Shown here: piece after piece, positions 1 through 12,035 of the stretch
How positions within the stretch are numbered: the stretch's first letter is position 1
How the letters are laid out: every line of letters starts with the position of its first letter
Source: Cymodocea nodosa
Lineage: Eukaryota; Streptophyta; Magnoliopsida; Alismatales; Cymodoceaceae
Length of the DNA: 64,000 nt
NCBI GenBank assembly: GCA_036874045.1
Contig: CM072343.1
Coordinates: forward strand, 82,001 to 146,000
Direction of reading: 5' to 3'
The notes under the pieces: generated by a model
Databases searched by the model: none
The model's input: the letters and a program-made list of their open reading frames with translations, nothing else
Told to the model about the DNA's origin: nothing
Position numbers and translations under genes: made by a program

Positions 1-2504
1 GATTTTCATATAAACGCTCACTTTTGTACACAGGTTTTTTACTTTGATATACGTATATATTTGCCGAGTGTATGTGCATATGCATATATTTGCATATCCA
101 TATTTATCAACATATTTGCATTTGGTTTGCATAGTTGGACTTACCAAATTGAACTCTGTTTATTTAACTTAATCATATTGTTAAATTCGCGTGTTCTGCA
201 GGCTCAGTTCTCTTCCAACCCCCCCCCCCCCCCCCTCCCTTGTTAGTTTTTTTTTACTTCTTTTGTCTTTCGATTTTTTTCTCTTCTTCTTCTTCTTCGG
301 CCTTTCCTTCTTTCTTTTATTTTTTTCGTTTTTTATTTTCTCCGTGCTGCCTGTGACATGTGCAGCAACGCCGCGTCCGCCGTCATCCTGCACATCGGAT
401 TAGGACACCGTCATCGGGGCTGAACTGGTACGCACGTCGGGGTGATCTGAATATCAGTTAGAGTGCAAACAAGAGGAAAATAATTTCTGACCTACCAGAC
501 TAGGTAGGATCTCGTGCCATTATATAGAGCAGATAGTTACAAGGGAAGGGGTGCCTTCCATGACTGAGAAGGCCACCGATAAGTGAGCCGCCTAATGATA
601 ATTACACAATAATTACAGAATGTATGCCCATCATAAATGAATAAGGAAGGTGTAGCGTTCACTATATCGCCGAGCGGTCGGAGATCCATGGTTTCTGGCC
701 TGGATACATTGCCCCCAATCTGGGTTATCACCGACGGCTCGGGCACGACTGCATCCATCAGCCGACTGCTCATCCGCCAGGCTGTCCAGTCTTTTTTTAA
801 CGGTCGAAATCATCCATTTGATGAAGCGACCAATTGTTCGTCGATGGACGCAATCGCTTAGGGGTCATTGGTCCGCTTATCGGCTCACTCGACTGCACGG
901 CCGTCGCCGCGTACGTGCGTCGATCGATGGCGGATGGCGGATGTTCAGAACTACCGCACGCGGACGGCGCCACCGCGCCGAGGCGTACGGTCAGTTTGGT
1001 AGAGCCGCTGCCGCGGACCGGCCTTACGGGCTGAGGTGGACAGTCGGTTTTGATAAGAGCTGCCGCCGCGCACGAGTCCGGTAGGAGCCGAGGCGAACGG
1101 TCAGCTTGACAGGATATTTTTTTTGTTACTGTTATTATTTTTCCAAGGGATGGGGCCTCGGGAGTGGCTTCGGACTAGGCTTTCTATGCCCCCGCCCAAC
1201 TAAATGGCGTGGGCATCAGCGGGGAATGGCATCTCCCCCGATCATCCAAGGAGAGAGATTTCGATGACAAGCCAGCAAATACCACGAGCAACCCCGCCTC
1301 TATCGGTATTCGCGCGACTGGCATTTTGCGGCACAAGGCTTGTTGGGAGGTGAGGAAGAGAAGGGGGAAACGGAACCCGAACCGGGGCTGAAACCCACCT
1401 TCCTTCCTCAGACTCTTCGCAGTAGAGGCTTCACTGCGATGTCTTCTTCCAGACATCTAAAAGAGGAGGGACCAAACGTCGAGCTGCCAGATGTGGGTTC
1501 GGGTCTCAGTTTTGACTGGCCCTCGGAGAGCGGCCGAGCTCATGCGGCGATGTTGCAGTAGCACTGGATGGTCATTGCCCGTCGGGGGTCTCCCGCACAA
1601 CAGCTGGCCGCAATTTGAGACCACCCTCCTCGTCGTTCTCCCATACTCTCTTTTGAAGCCAGCGACCTAGAGGACGTGGGGAGAGGAAGTGGGGAGACGT
1701 GTGCGTTCCATGACTTCAAGGATCTCCTCTTTCTCACACACTCTCTCTCTCTCCCCTTTTCCTACGTGGAACGTGGGAAGGGTTGTATTATTATATTTTT
1801 ATTATTTTTTGTACATCACTTATCGTTGACATCTTAGTTCAATGCCAACTGGATTTTGCGCATCTTAATTTAACAATTTATATCTTTACTGGATAATTAA
1901 TGATATTTATATCACAGAATAAATTGTGCAAGTACGTTTATATCTTTATTGGTTTTACCGATTCACTTGTTTAAACAACATTATTTATGCTTCTAGTTAT
2001 ATTTATCTATCATGTATCTCTTTATCCTAGTTTACTTATAAGCCTATTGTAAATTGTATGTTCTAACTTGAAAGAAAGTGTTATGTAAATAATGTATTAT
2101 GGTTATTTGTATTATAAGTGGATTTAGACCTAATCGCTATAATGTATTTATCTCTTTTATGTAATCTCTATGTATAGAAATATTATGTTTGCTTATCCAT
2201 ACAATTAACTTCTACTTCATTTCTTGTGTTTAGCAGATAACATGCCAGCTACAGCAAATGAAAGAGCACATAATAGTCAGCAAATGCAGTTTAAGACAAA
2301 CTTGTCGAGCAGCAATCAAATGGATGTTTTGGGAACCAAAGAGAAACTATATTTAACCAGAAAAGATGTAGGAAAGGCAAAAATCTAGTAACCATTCAAA
2401 TGCAGACAATTTATTAACTGACAGTATAAATTAAATGACCGATAAAAATGGAACTTTGGTAAGATTTAAACGAATATGATTTGAAAGATCTCAAGATCCA
2501 AAAA
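1..2504. other. Intergenic region, no gene recognised
   Basis: No coding region can be supported here. The stretch holds a run of 17 C at 219-235, followed by a T-rich pyrimidine tract (about 245-345). A GC-richer block at about 640-1740 has several overlapping short reading frames on both strands, none recognisable. From 1780 to 2500 the DNA is strongly AT-rich. If the CesA fragment to the right continued, its later exons should lie here or beyond the window edge; I looked for the next conserved CesA segments on the minus strand and did not see them. Confidence 0.6.
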
Positions 2505-3154
2505 TCATACGGATTGGCCATTTGTGATGCTTAGGATGGGCCCTTGAGGTGCATGTTTAGAAGATGAATAATTGAACTCCTTATCAGTGACATCATCAGC
2601 GCCATCCTCTTCCTCATCTCCCTCAACCTGTGGACTCCCTGCGTTGAAAAGAGGTATAACTATGAAGCATGCCATAAAGAAAATGCAGGAGTTGGTACAG
2701 ATAAAAGAAGTACAAATCAACTATTCACGAATGACAAACCAACCCTTTTGCCTTTTGTATCTAGTTTTACACTGAGGGCAGCACCGGCTCCCCTCTTTCC
2801 GCTCATACTCATAACAAGGTTGGCAAACAAGGAAGGTACACTCGTTGCAGGCGACAAATAAATCGCCCGAGACTATGAGGCCAACCGTGTCTCCGCATAT
2901 CTGACACAATGGGAGGGTAGTAGCACTGTTTTGAGGGTTTGGCTGCACAAGAAAAAGAAAGATGAGTAGTAAAATCTAGAGAATCTGAATTCCTGAGATA
3001 GCAACGCGGGAAGAGAAATTAACAGGTCCCTGAAGCAGAAGAGAGAATCTGAGATTGCGTAAGAAGAATGGAGTGAGTGACGAACCCCAGTGTGTTGGGC
3101 ATCGCTCGGAACGACAGCAAGGTGGTTGGAGTTGTGAGTACCAGAGGCTTCCAT
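2505..3154 (-). pseudogene. Cellulose synthase (CesA) N-terminal fragment, zinc finger only
   Basis: Three exons join in frame on the minus strand: 3154-3086 (23 codons, starting MEASGTHNSNHL), 2942-2744 and 2638-2505, with GT donors and AG acceptors. The joined frame is 133 residues. CesA proteins begin MEAS and carry a RING-like zinc finger that mediates subunit dimerisation in the plasma-membrane cellulose synthase complex. All four CxxC pairs are visible (CQIC, CNEC, CQPC, CPQC), then the KTRYKR sequence and the acidic GDEEEDGADD segment that normally follows. The frame then meets TGA after TNGQSV. Intact CesA is about 1000-1100 residues; the membrane helices and the D, D, D, QxxRW catalytic motifs are absent. 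A possible donor (GTATGA) overlaps the stop, so a distant downstream exon is not excluded. I favour a truncated copy. Confidence 0.8.
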
Positions 3155-4503
3155 GGCGATACCGAAGATGCGATTGTAATGTGGGAGGCGTCAGTCGGAA
3201 AATGGAGTATGAATTGTCATGGAAGACGCAGAAGAGAAATGGGAAGAAGAAGAAGACGACGACGACGTGCGGCCGCCGTTTCCGTGTTCCAGTGCTCGTC
3301 ATTTTCTTTTGTTGATCATGCAAGCAGGTAGAGCGACGCCATCCGACCCGGTAGTTGTAGACCTATTATTATTTGTTTATTTATTCTTTTTTTACTTTGA
3401 TGTATCAACTGAATGCCACAGGTGTCAATCCGAGAAAATCCTTTAATTTTGATTTCAAGTAACCATCAATCAAAGTTCAAAAATTATCCCTATTAAAAAA
3501 CCATCACCACAATTCCGCGTTAATCAACAAAATTTCCAATTTAAAGGCATTACCTTTTTAGTGATACTCAAAAGATTCCTATTTCACCGTTTATTCCATT
3601 CCATGAATAAGAAAGAAAATCATAGAAGAGAAGAATAGCCTGTAAAAAACATTCGAAAGGCGGAGCAACGTCCCAAGCAAGTTGAAGACTTTTGTATATT
3701 TCCTAATTTTTTATATGTGATTTTCTATTATTATCATTTTGAAAAATCTTCTTCATTTGATAATTAATACATACTCAATACATGCAATTCACACGTCTTT
3801 CACTAGTCTAATTTGATTCAAGTTATGTTACTCTAGATTGTACATTAATTTCATGAAAATAAATGTCATGGTGGAGGTATTGGATAATCTAACGCAATCT
3901 AAGTAATTCAATTATGACAGTGTAGATAATATCTCCAAGGTATTTATTAACGCAATCGAATTGTACTCGTAATCACAAAAGCTCAAAATAGAATGCTCAA
4001 CAATCTAAATTAAATAAACCCTATCAATAGGTACCATTGAAAAGGTGGTTACCACAAACATTAATATTTCTATCCCGCCCATTGCAAGTCAGAAGACGTT
4101 CGCAAAAAATGGAAGCAACGCCTCCACACAACTCGTCCGAATAATGGAACCAGCGGCAGAATGTTCAGAAGCGAGATACGCTACTGGAACATCCTCTTGC
4201 TTTCCCTCAAGCCATAATTATTGAAGAAATAAATGAGAACCAGTCCATTAAGCAGTTCGTCGTGCTATCCCAGGCAATCGAAGCAACAAGCAAAATACGA
4301 AAGGCCCTTTCCTATTGTTATCTTTTAGATGGGCAGAGAATGCTCTCCTCTCCCCCTGCTTCAAAAATGCGCAACCGCTCGAAAACCACGTTACTTATTA
4401 GGAACAAACATAACTACAAAAGGAAGGCACATTATTTCTTGTTCTTCTTGGTAGCTTCCACGAGACAGGATAATGTCATCCCGAATGGCTCCGAGTGTTG
4501 CGA
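3155..4503. other. Intergenic region between CesA fragment and b5 reductase 3' end
   Basis: Leader side of the CesA fragment (3155-about 3330, with a GAAGAAGAAGACGACGACGACG simple repeat region at 3243-3270) and then AT-rich DNA without a recognisable gene. The last few hundred bases before 4504 probably include the 3' untranslated region of the reductase gene. No transposon ends were identified. Confidence 0.5.
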
Positions 4504-7500
4504 TCAGAATTTGTATACCATTTCTTCAGTATATCCAAGCTCCTTAAGAAGACCTTTCAGCTGCACTTAGCAAAAAAATTTAAGGAATTAATCTCCTAAA
4601 TGCAATACCTCCAGAAAAATTTAAGTTTTTTTTTTTTTTTGCAAAGCCAGAAAAGCTTAGTGGTTTGCAGAGCAAAATTCTAATCATCTTAAGTGTGGAA
4701 TAGGCCTGCCTACCTCTCCCTGTGTCCAGTCTTTTGCCTTGCCTCCAGATATATGTTTCATCATTCCTGGGGGACCACATACCTGCAAATAATAATCTGT
4801 CATATACGATCATTGCGTTCCCTAATGCCTCAAACAAAATTCACATTTCTCAAAGGGAAGAACAACATTACGTAAACTCACATTTCTCTCTTATACAGCT
4901 CATATTTCGTTTTTTCTAGTCAAAGTTTATATTAAAGTTTGTTTTATATCTCCTATCGAAAGATATCACAACTTTATTATTCTTAACATATTGAATTGAT
5001 CAACCAATGGTTGAAACTAATCAAATCCTATGTAAAACCCAACAAAACTCCAGTCGAACATATTGGATCACAATCATTGAATATCCACGGTACCTAACCA
5101 AAATTTTTAAGTGTAATGCATGTCCCTTTTATTTCTCAACAAAAAAACTCTTCTTTAAGCATGTGGAGACTTTTGATATAGTAGCCTGGTTTAATTTGTT
5201 CAGCAAATCCAAACGAGATGGCTTCCAATTACCAACGCATAGGCAGTAACATGCCTATGATTTATAACCCACTTCTGAAACATCTTTTTTCTATGATGAT
5301 TCCAAGACTTTAGACCTTGTGATTTGGTGCGAGTTGCAAGTGTGACTTGTGTGAGTATTGAGTAGTAGATCTATGAATAGTGTGAGCATATTTTAGGAAC
5401 GTATGAATCTCAACTTCTGAAAGACTTCTCAGAAGAAAACATATCTGAATTTTTCAGACCATTCTAACTCAATTTTTTGAACGAATATCCAAATTAAAGC
5501 AAGAAAGCTCAAGGTTGCCTTGAGTGCAAGCCTGCAACTTAATTTGATATAAACAAGTTCTAGGAAACATCAATTTCAAGCACTCCAACACATGTCAAAT
5601 TCCACCATGAAAAACACAAGTCAAATTCCAAAAAATCACCAAATGCTTTCCCATGCAAAAAAACAACATAAGGTACATTCGCAACAACTTACAAGAATAA
5701 TTGTTTCATGTCCAGGGCCAGGTAAACCTTTCAATATCATATCCTTTGAAATGTAGCCAGTACCACCTTTCCAGTTCTTAGTAGGATTGTCCACCGTATA
5801 GAAGACCTATGAATTTGTGTAAGAAAAAGGATAGATCGGGCTTCTTAACCATGTATATAGTCCATTATGATGACCCACCTTAAAATTTGGATGAACTGTA
5901 GAGAGTCTGTCAAGTTCAGCTTTTAGGAGAATGTCTTCAGGAGATACATTCGCATAGAGCAGTGATACCTATAACACAGAAAACATTACACCTGTACAAT
6001 GAGATAAGGAATTTAAAAAACAATACAGAGAAAGCTCCCATGAAGAAAAATGGTAGAAAAGACAAGCTACTGTCACCCATCCAAAATACAGGAAAAGTAT
6101 GGTATGCTACCACAAATGTATGTAGTCAACAATGCAGCACTAACTTTGCAATCAACCATGCTTAAGATGGTGGAGTTAATATAGAAACTCAAAAAGATTA
6201 TTTCTTTGATAGTTTCAAAAACTTGGTCCTTCCGATTAGTTGCAATAACGGGTCATGTACTTGGGTCAACATTTTCATTGTATTAATCTAACTGGTTGAA
6301 CAGGTTGCTTGAATGGCTCAACTAGCAAACCAGACTGGTTTATGACTAAAACCACTAAACCATTTTAGTCTCAGGCCCTGCGTAGACTTTATATGGAATG
6401 TATGGCTCACTTGAGTTCTCCAAATTTCAAGTAAGAGGGACCAAATACTCTGTGGCATGAGCCATATTTTGGTTCTCCAAATTTCCATCCAATCAAGAAA
6501 GCCAGTATCCAACAATATCAACAATGACATGATTAGAATTAAACATCACCGATAGCAACAAAAAAAATGAAAAAACAGGAGCATGACTACAACTAAAACC
6601 CATGGCCCACGTCAAGATTTATAACAAAAAATGTCAATCCCACCTCTTTTTCTGATCTATACAAAAAATTATGGACTAACAGCTCAATAATTAAAAACAA
6701 TAAGAAAATTAAAAAAGAACAGGGAATGAGGAGGAAGATGTGTTCATTGTCACTGTCACTAGAGGAAGGAGGAGAAGAACTTGAAGCCACTGGAAGAGGA
6801 AGGAGAATAGTCTTCATCACTGCATGCCAGAACAATGGAGATGAAAAGACCAAAGCCTTGTTAGAAGAAGAGTTGACGAACCAAGCTCTGGTCATCTACT
6901 CAGTCACAACGTGTTGTGCAGGAGTCACTGTGCAGTCCCACAGGTGCATAGAGACACATTGGGTGTGAAGACACGTTCAATGTTTTGCACAAGTTTGTTC
7001 TATGGATATAAGTTAAATGGTTAATGGTTTTACCAATGGCTATAGGTATATGGATCTACCATTTGTTAACCTATTTGACAGCTATGTAATGACCAAAACA
7101 CACCCATGTAAATTCCATTTATGGTTGTGTCCAACCGTGTACACTGAATCCATATAACACAATGTTTTTCCCTAAAACGAAATGGCCCAATAAACTACAT
7201 GCGTTATTTCCATGTAAACAGCCATGTCAGCAGTATTTTGAAAGTGTTAAACTCAGAATTCAGCTTCAATATTCATGCAAAAATATTTCATTTGCAAGAA
7301 GACTAAATCTGTAAACATAACTTTATTTAAAATAACTCATCTTTTTTGAGAAAAAAACTCAATTGAACATGATAGTTTAGCCATGAATTGGCCTAGAATT
7401 TTGTACAAGGAATGACAATATGTAAGGTTATGTGTAGTTTATTCCTATAATAGACATTATCAGGATAAAACCACAAAATGGAAGCAACCATTTCAATTTG

Positions 7501-10384
7501 GTAAATGAGAACTGCATGATTGTATGTGTGGTAGCATCTACTATATCAGAAATATCAAGGAGCCCAATTCTTGCAATTGCTCAGCATACACTTTTTATGT
7601 GGCAACTGTAAAACATATGTAGGAATCACTATGGGAAATGGATGACAGTTAAACCTGAATATACCTGTGTGTTATCGTCTGGATTTTTAAGAATAGCCTT
7701 AACAATTTGTAGCATTGGTGTGATACCGGTGCCACCAGCAATCTGGAAAAGACATATACATAGACAATTATGAGGCCAAAAGGAAGCCACCAGCAATCTA
7801 GAAAATGTTATAAAGCTACAAGGTCTTATAACTACATATGAAATATCATCATTTCAAGCATAACGACATAATTAGCAAAGTAGAATCCACAAAGCCTTTT
7901 TAGAAAAATGAAGCAACATATTTATCATAAGCTAAGGATGAAGTCATTAACTTACCATACCAATGTGCTTTTTCATGTTTGGGCTATACTTCAGCTTTTC
8001 AATTGGCCTGCAAAATGATTCATTGGGTTCATAAAAAACAGAGCAATTCTTTGTCCTTACAAATTTAAAAAACTCACCCTTTGACTTCAACTACATCACC
8101 TGGCTTTAGACTACCCAAATGTTGGCTCATTTTACCTTCAGGATAAATCTGTATAATACAAGACAGGTTATGAAATATATTGATACCGGCAACTGAAACA
8201 TAGACATAACCATTTCATCATTTACTAAACAAAAGAAAATATGAAAACATGATGGGGAAAAACTCCTAAATCATGTGTTTGTGAGTACTAACCTCAGTTA
8301 AACAGGTACAATCAAGAGTTGAGAATTACACATTTAATTTTTTTCTAAATATGCTAATTATAATTATAAATATAGACATTGTGCTTGTGATTATCTCTTC
8401 AAAGGGACTGACTCCAAGATGTTGGTAATTATGAGCAAATAGGGAAAAAAGAAGCGATGGGATTAGAACATCAACACAAACATTCAATAATGACAGAAAA
8501 CAACCAGATGCCTTCTACATAGAATTTATCTTAAAAGAAATTTCAAGTCAGCCTACCTTAATAAGTAAGTCAAAATATCCTTTGGATTCTGGATCTGTGA
8601 TAGGAGTATACCTAGAGCAAAAACAATGATATGAAAGTAAGCAAGATTCACATAGATTTGGAAGCCACAAGGTATTTTCATGAAATTCTTACAAGACAAC
8701 TATGTCCCTAAAGAACCCAACAGGGTTGAGTTTTCTAAATATGCCATTATAAACATCTAAAGCATATCATGCTTATGACTGAGGTAGCATTTAGGTTTGT
8801 AATACATGGAATAGCACTTTAGTCAATAACAAGAAACAAACAACTGAAAACTTGACAAAACAAATCAAAAAGAAAAAACAACGATCAAATTTTTGACCCC
8901 CAAACTCCCCAAAGGCAACATGAACTCTCTCTATCTCTCCAATTATTCCTGTGATTGATTGCATATGTAAGTTTCAATCTTTTTTCACTATTTTTAACCA
9001 CAAAACTTTAGATCTTTCTCTACCTATTTTATGTACTTATATGTCTTGTTTGGTCATAGTCAAAGCATCTAAGATGATTTACTCTCATTTTATCTTTAAT
9101 CAATGCAACTCAAACATCCTCTTCCAAATGAACTCATTTCTTAATTATCCTTTATAGTATTACCATTCAGCCATCTTAACATTTTCATAATGGCTACACT
9201 TACTACAAAAAAAAAAGTAAAAGACCGAGAAAACTTACGGACGGACAACATATTTTGGTTTTCCATTTTCATCCTCTCCGGCGGGTGCCCTACAATCAAA
9301 GTTGTGGAGATGAGGCAAACATTGTTGTTGTAGCAGTAGTGGCAGTAATAAGAATACCAACAACAGCAATTACACCTTGTACATGCATTCTTTGTCTCAA
9401 TGGAAGATACACCCATGATGCAGAAATTTCATAACATTTTAATTTAACAAATCCAAAGAACTATAGGGCAAAAAGTGCAATGTTGTGACAAGAATAACTG
9501 GATAATTCAGCATATACCTGGCGAGAATACAAGAAGCAATATGAAGACCCAGCTTCTGATCAGGATCAAATTTACACCTGCATTCTTCCAAAATAATAAA
9601 ATCATTTCTGGATGGGGAGACAGAGATAGTCCCTGTCGGGAAAGTGAATGCAGATCTTTTAAAGAACAAAGTGGCGAATGTAAACATGGTTGAACAAATT
9701 AAATCTTCTACATGCACAGTTCAGAATCAGGAAGAGCTGTTTCAAGTATCCCCCTGCTTTTACACGCAAGAAACGAGGATAACCAAATAATAACGTGCTG
9801 AATAGAAGACGGACACTGAAAGCAGATATTAACTAAAAAGGTCCATGAACAAAGTTGAAGAATAGTCTCAACATCTACGTTTACCTAAATAATTTCGAAT
9901 TGTGGCTGACTCTTGCGGTTTCTTGGAGCGTAAATTTCACCCATTTTTCTGGATTGAGAGCTGAAAAGAGCACACAATAGTGAAGGAGGTTATGTATGAA
10001 AAACACTAAGAAGGAAAGCTGCAGCAATATTAGATTAGTATAAGATCGATTTGTTTCCACTGTGGGACTGAGTAGCTAGTACCGACCAATTCCACCAGCA
10101 GTTTGTTCGGTTTGGTCTTCCAGCTGGGCCTGAACGTGCGTAACATTATGGGCGGAACGACAAATCTTGAGTTTATGATGGTAAAGGAAAAGCAGAGCAA
10201 GATGGTAAGGGAATAAATAATTACGAGGGCGGGAGGAGAGAGGCCGAGGTAGGCTCCGACACCGGCGACTGCAATGGCAGCAAAGCCAAAAGCTCTTCCC
10301 CGACTCGACCTGTGCTGTTGTCCGAAAGAACCGATCCGAGAAAGAGGAGCAGCTTCTACCCCGAGCCTTCTCAGTACCGAGGCC

Positions 10385-10386
<2 letters not shown>
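4504..10386 (-). CDS. NADH-cytochrome b5 reductase-like protein, mitochondrial type
   Basis: FAD enzyme that passes electrons from NADH to cytochrome b5. Thirteen exons join cleanly: 10386-10225, 10129-10087, 9960-9885, 9577-9518, 9289-9239, 8611-8557, 8148-8078, 8007-7956, 7742-7665, 5968-5879, 5806-5693, 4782-4714, 4560-4504, all GT-AG. The product is 325 residues, close to the roughly 328 of the Arabidopsis mitochondrial protein I compare it with. Visible features: an Arg/Ser-rich N-terminus followed by a hydrophobic Ala/Gly segment (about 33-50), fitting mitochondrial targeting with a membrane anchor; FAD motif RPYTPIT (130-136); NADH motif GGTGITPM (193-200); CGPPGMM (286-292); and C-terminal [11 protein letters not shown]. 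The start is the first ATG, directly after a (CT)n leader. The 43-nt second exon was placed by phase and by similarity. The large intron 7665-5969 holds no gene. Confidence 0.93.

Positions 10387-10388
<2 letters not shown>

Positions 10389-10451
<63 letters not shown>
10389..10451. repeat. (GA)n / (CT)n microsatellite in the b5 reductase leader
   Basis: About 60 bases of almost pure GA on the plus strand, with one GC interruption near 10421. It ends two bases from the reductase start codon, so on the coding strand it is a (CT)n tract in the 5' untranslated region. Such tracts are common in plant leaders and core promoters. Confidence 0.9.
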
Positions 10452-12035
10452 CACACGCTCTATGTCGCTCACTTCGAATCGGAGAAATGGAAGGGATGGA
10501 AATGACTGCGCATGTTCCCCGGAAGAACCAACCCGTTCGTGACACGATTAACCTTGCGGCGGTAACGGAAACCTAACACTGACCTCTTCTCGGGTGATGC
10601 CGAAGAGAAACTTATTTTTTCCGAGTATCGGAAATATAATGTGGAAAATCACCGGCCACGTTAAGAATAAGATCACTACTCACAATTGAAACAGGAAGTC
10701 ATGAAATCATTCTATCAACAGCATCGATATTCAAAGCCTATATAAGAGACAGTCCATTAACAATCATAATCACTCTTAAGAGACACTCTAAAACATCATG
10801 TTGACAAGTTTCATTATTCTTCGTCGAACGCAGATGCTGGGAACCATTTATAAATGTGCGAATTACAGCATTTTCTACATTCACAAGTGAGATGCAAATC
10901 TTAAAAGATACTTGCCAATCTCATCTACTTAATTAACTGTAATAGACCGAACATAAATTTAGCAGTGCAATTTTTTTTTAGGCAATTTATGGCAAACCTG
11001 TTAAAATTTGGAGCTTAATTTTGTGCTAACTTTGCTTTAATAATTATAGTTATTTTTTACTTTTTTTAATAAATTAAACAAACGATCGTGTTTAAAAAAA
11101 TTTATTCAAATATGATTTATTTTAAAATAAATTTGCGTAAAAAAAGATTTCGAAGGAAACTTGGACTTTCCCTGTGTCTTTTCTTTGAAATTGTCGACTT
11201 CTACGTAATAACAAAATCTTTAACTGTAATGTCTCGATATTCGACAATATCATCTCTTTGATTGATTAAACTTCCTAGTTGTAGGTGTTGGTGTCGATGA
11301 AGTTAAAAAAGTTAAAGTTAATTAAAATCAGATGTTCAATGAAATATTTGACAATCGGAACGATCCTAGGGTAAAAGTAAAATCCTCTCTCCTTAACAAA
11401 CAACTCCACTCTTAAAATGCTGAGGTGACATTGAGGAAGACAAAGGACATAATTAATCTTCTTCCTACGTTTTTTCTCCTTACGTTATCTTGTGCTTGTT
11501 TAATCTAATTTTTTAACTCGTACCCTTTCAAATCGATGTAACACTTTGATGGCTTTGATTGCATGATTATTGTTTTTTATTTAATTTTATCTATTTCGTT
11601 GTTAATAAAAAACAAAGCAAAGAAACATGAAACAAACAACGGATCTGCCACTGCCAGTTGCATTTCCAAATTAATATTCACTTTTTAATTTTTAGGTATT
11701 ACCATAGCAGAAAACGAACAATCACAGGTTTTAAGACTCACTCTTTTAATCTATTTGAGGTGAATTATAATGTTTTATTGTCAAAATCTTTCCAACGAAA
11801 GATTACTAACCCTGTCACAGAAAACAACGAAGTGGTGTTGTTTGTATTGTACGGCCGTCATCCCTAAATCCAGCTCCCAATTCAAGGATCTAGAAGATTC
11901 AAGATTCCCGTTCCAGAGATTGGGAACGCTCCTCTTCGTCCTCCTCGCCCCTCGTCGATCGAGCAGGTGGTGGTGGTGTTGGTGGTGGATTCGATTGCAG
12001 TGGCAGCAGGGCGAGTAGGGGAAAAGGGGGGAGAT
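10452..12035. promoter_or_regulatory. Divergent intergenic region between b5 reductase and BRCC36 genes
   Basis: The two genes are transcribed away from each other from this 1.6-kb stretch, so it should hold both promoters. It is AT-rich in the centre (10900-11700) and more GC-rich near 11900-12035, with a GGTGGTGGTG tract at about 11967-11990 just before the BRCC36 start. No convincing TATA element or other RNA was singled out on either side. Confidence 0.45.
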
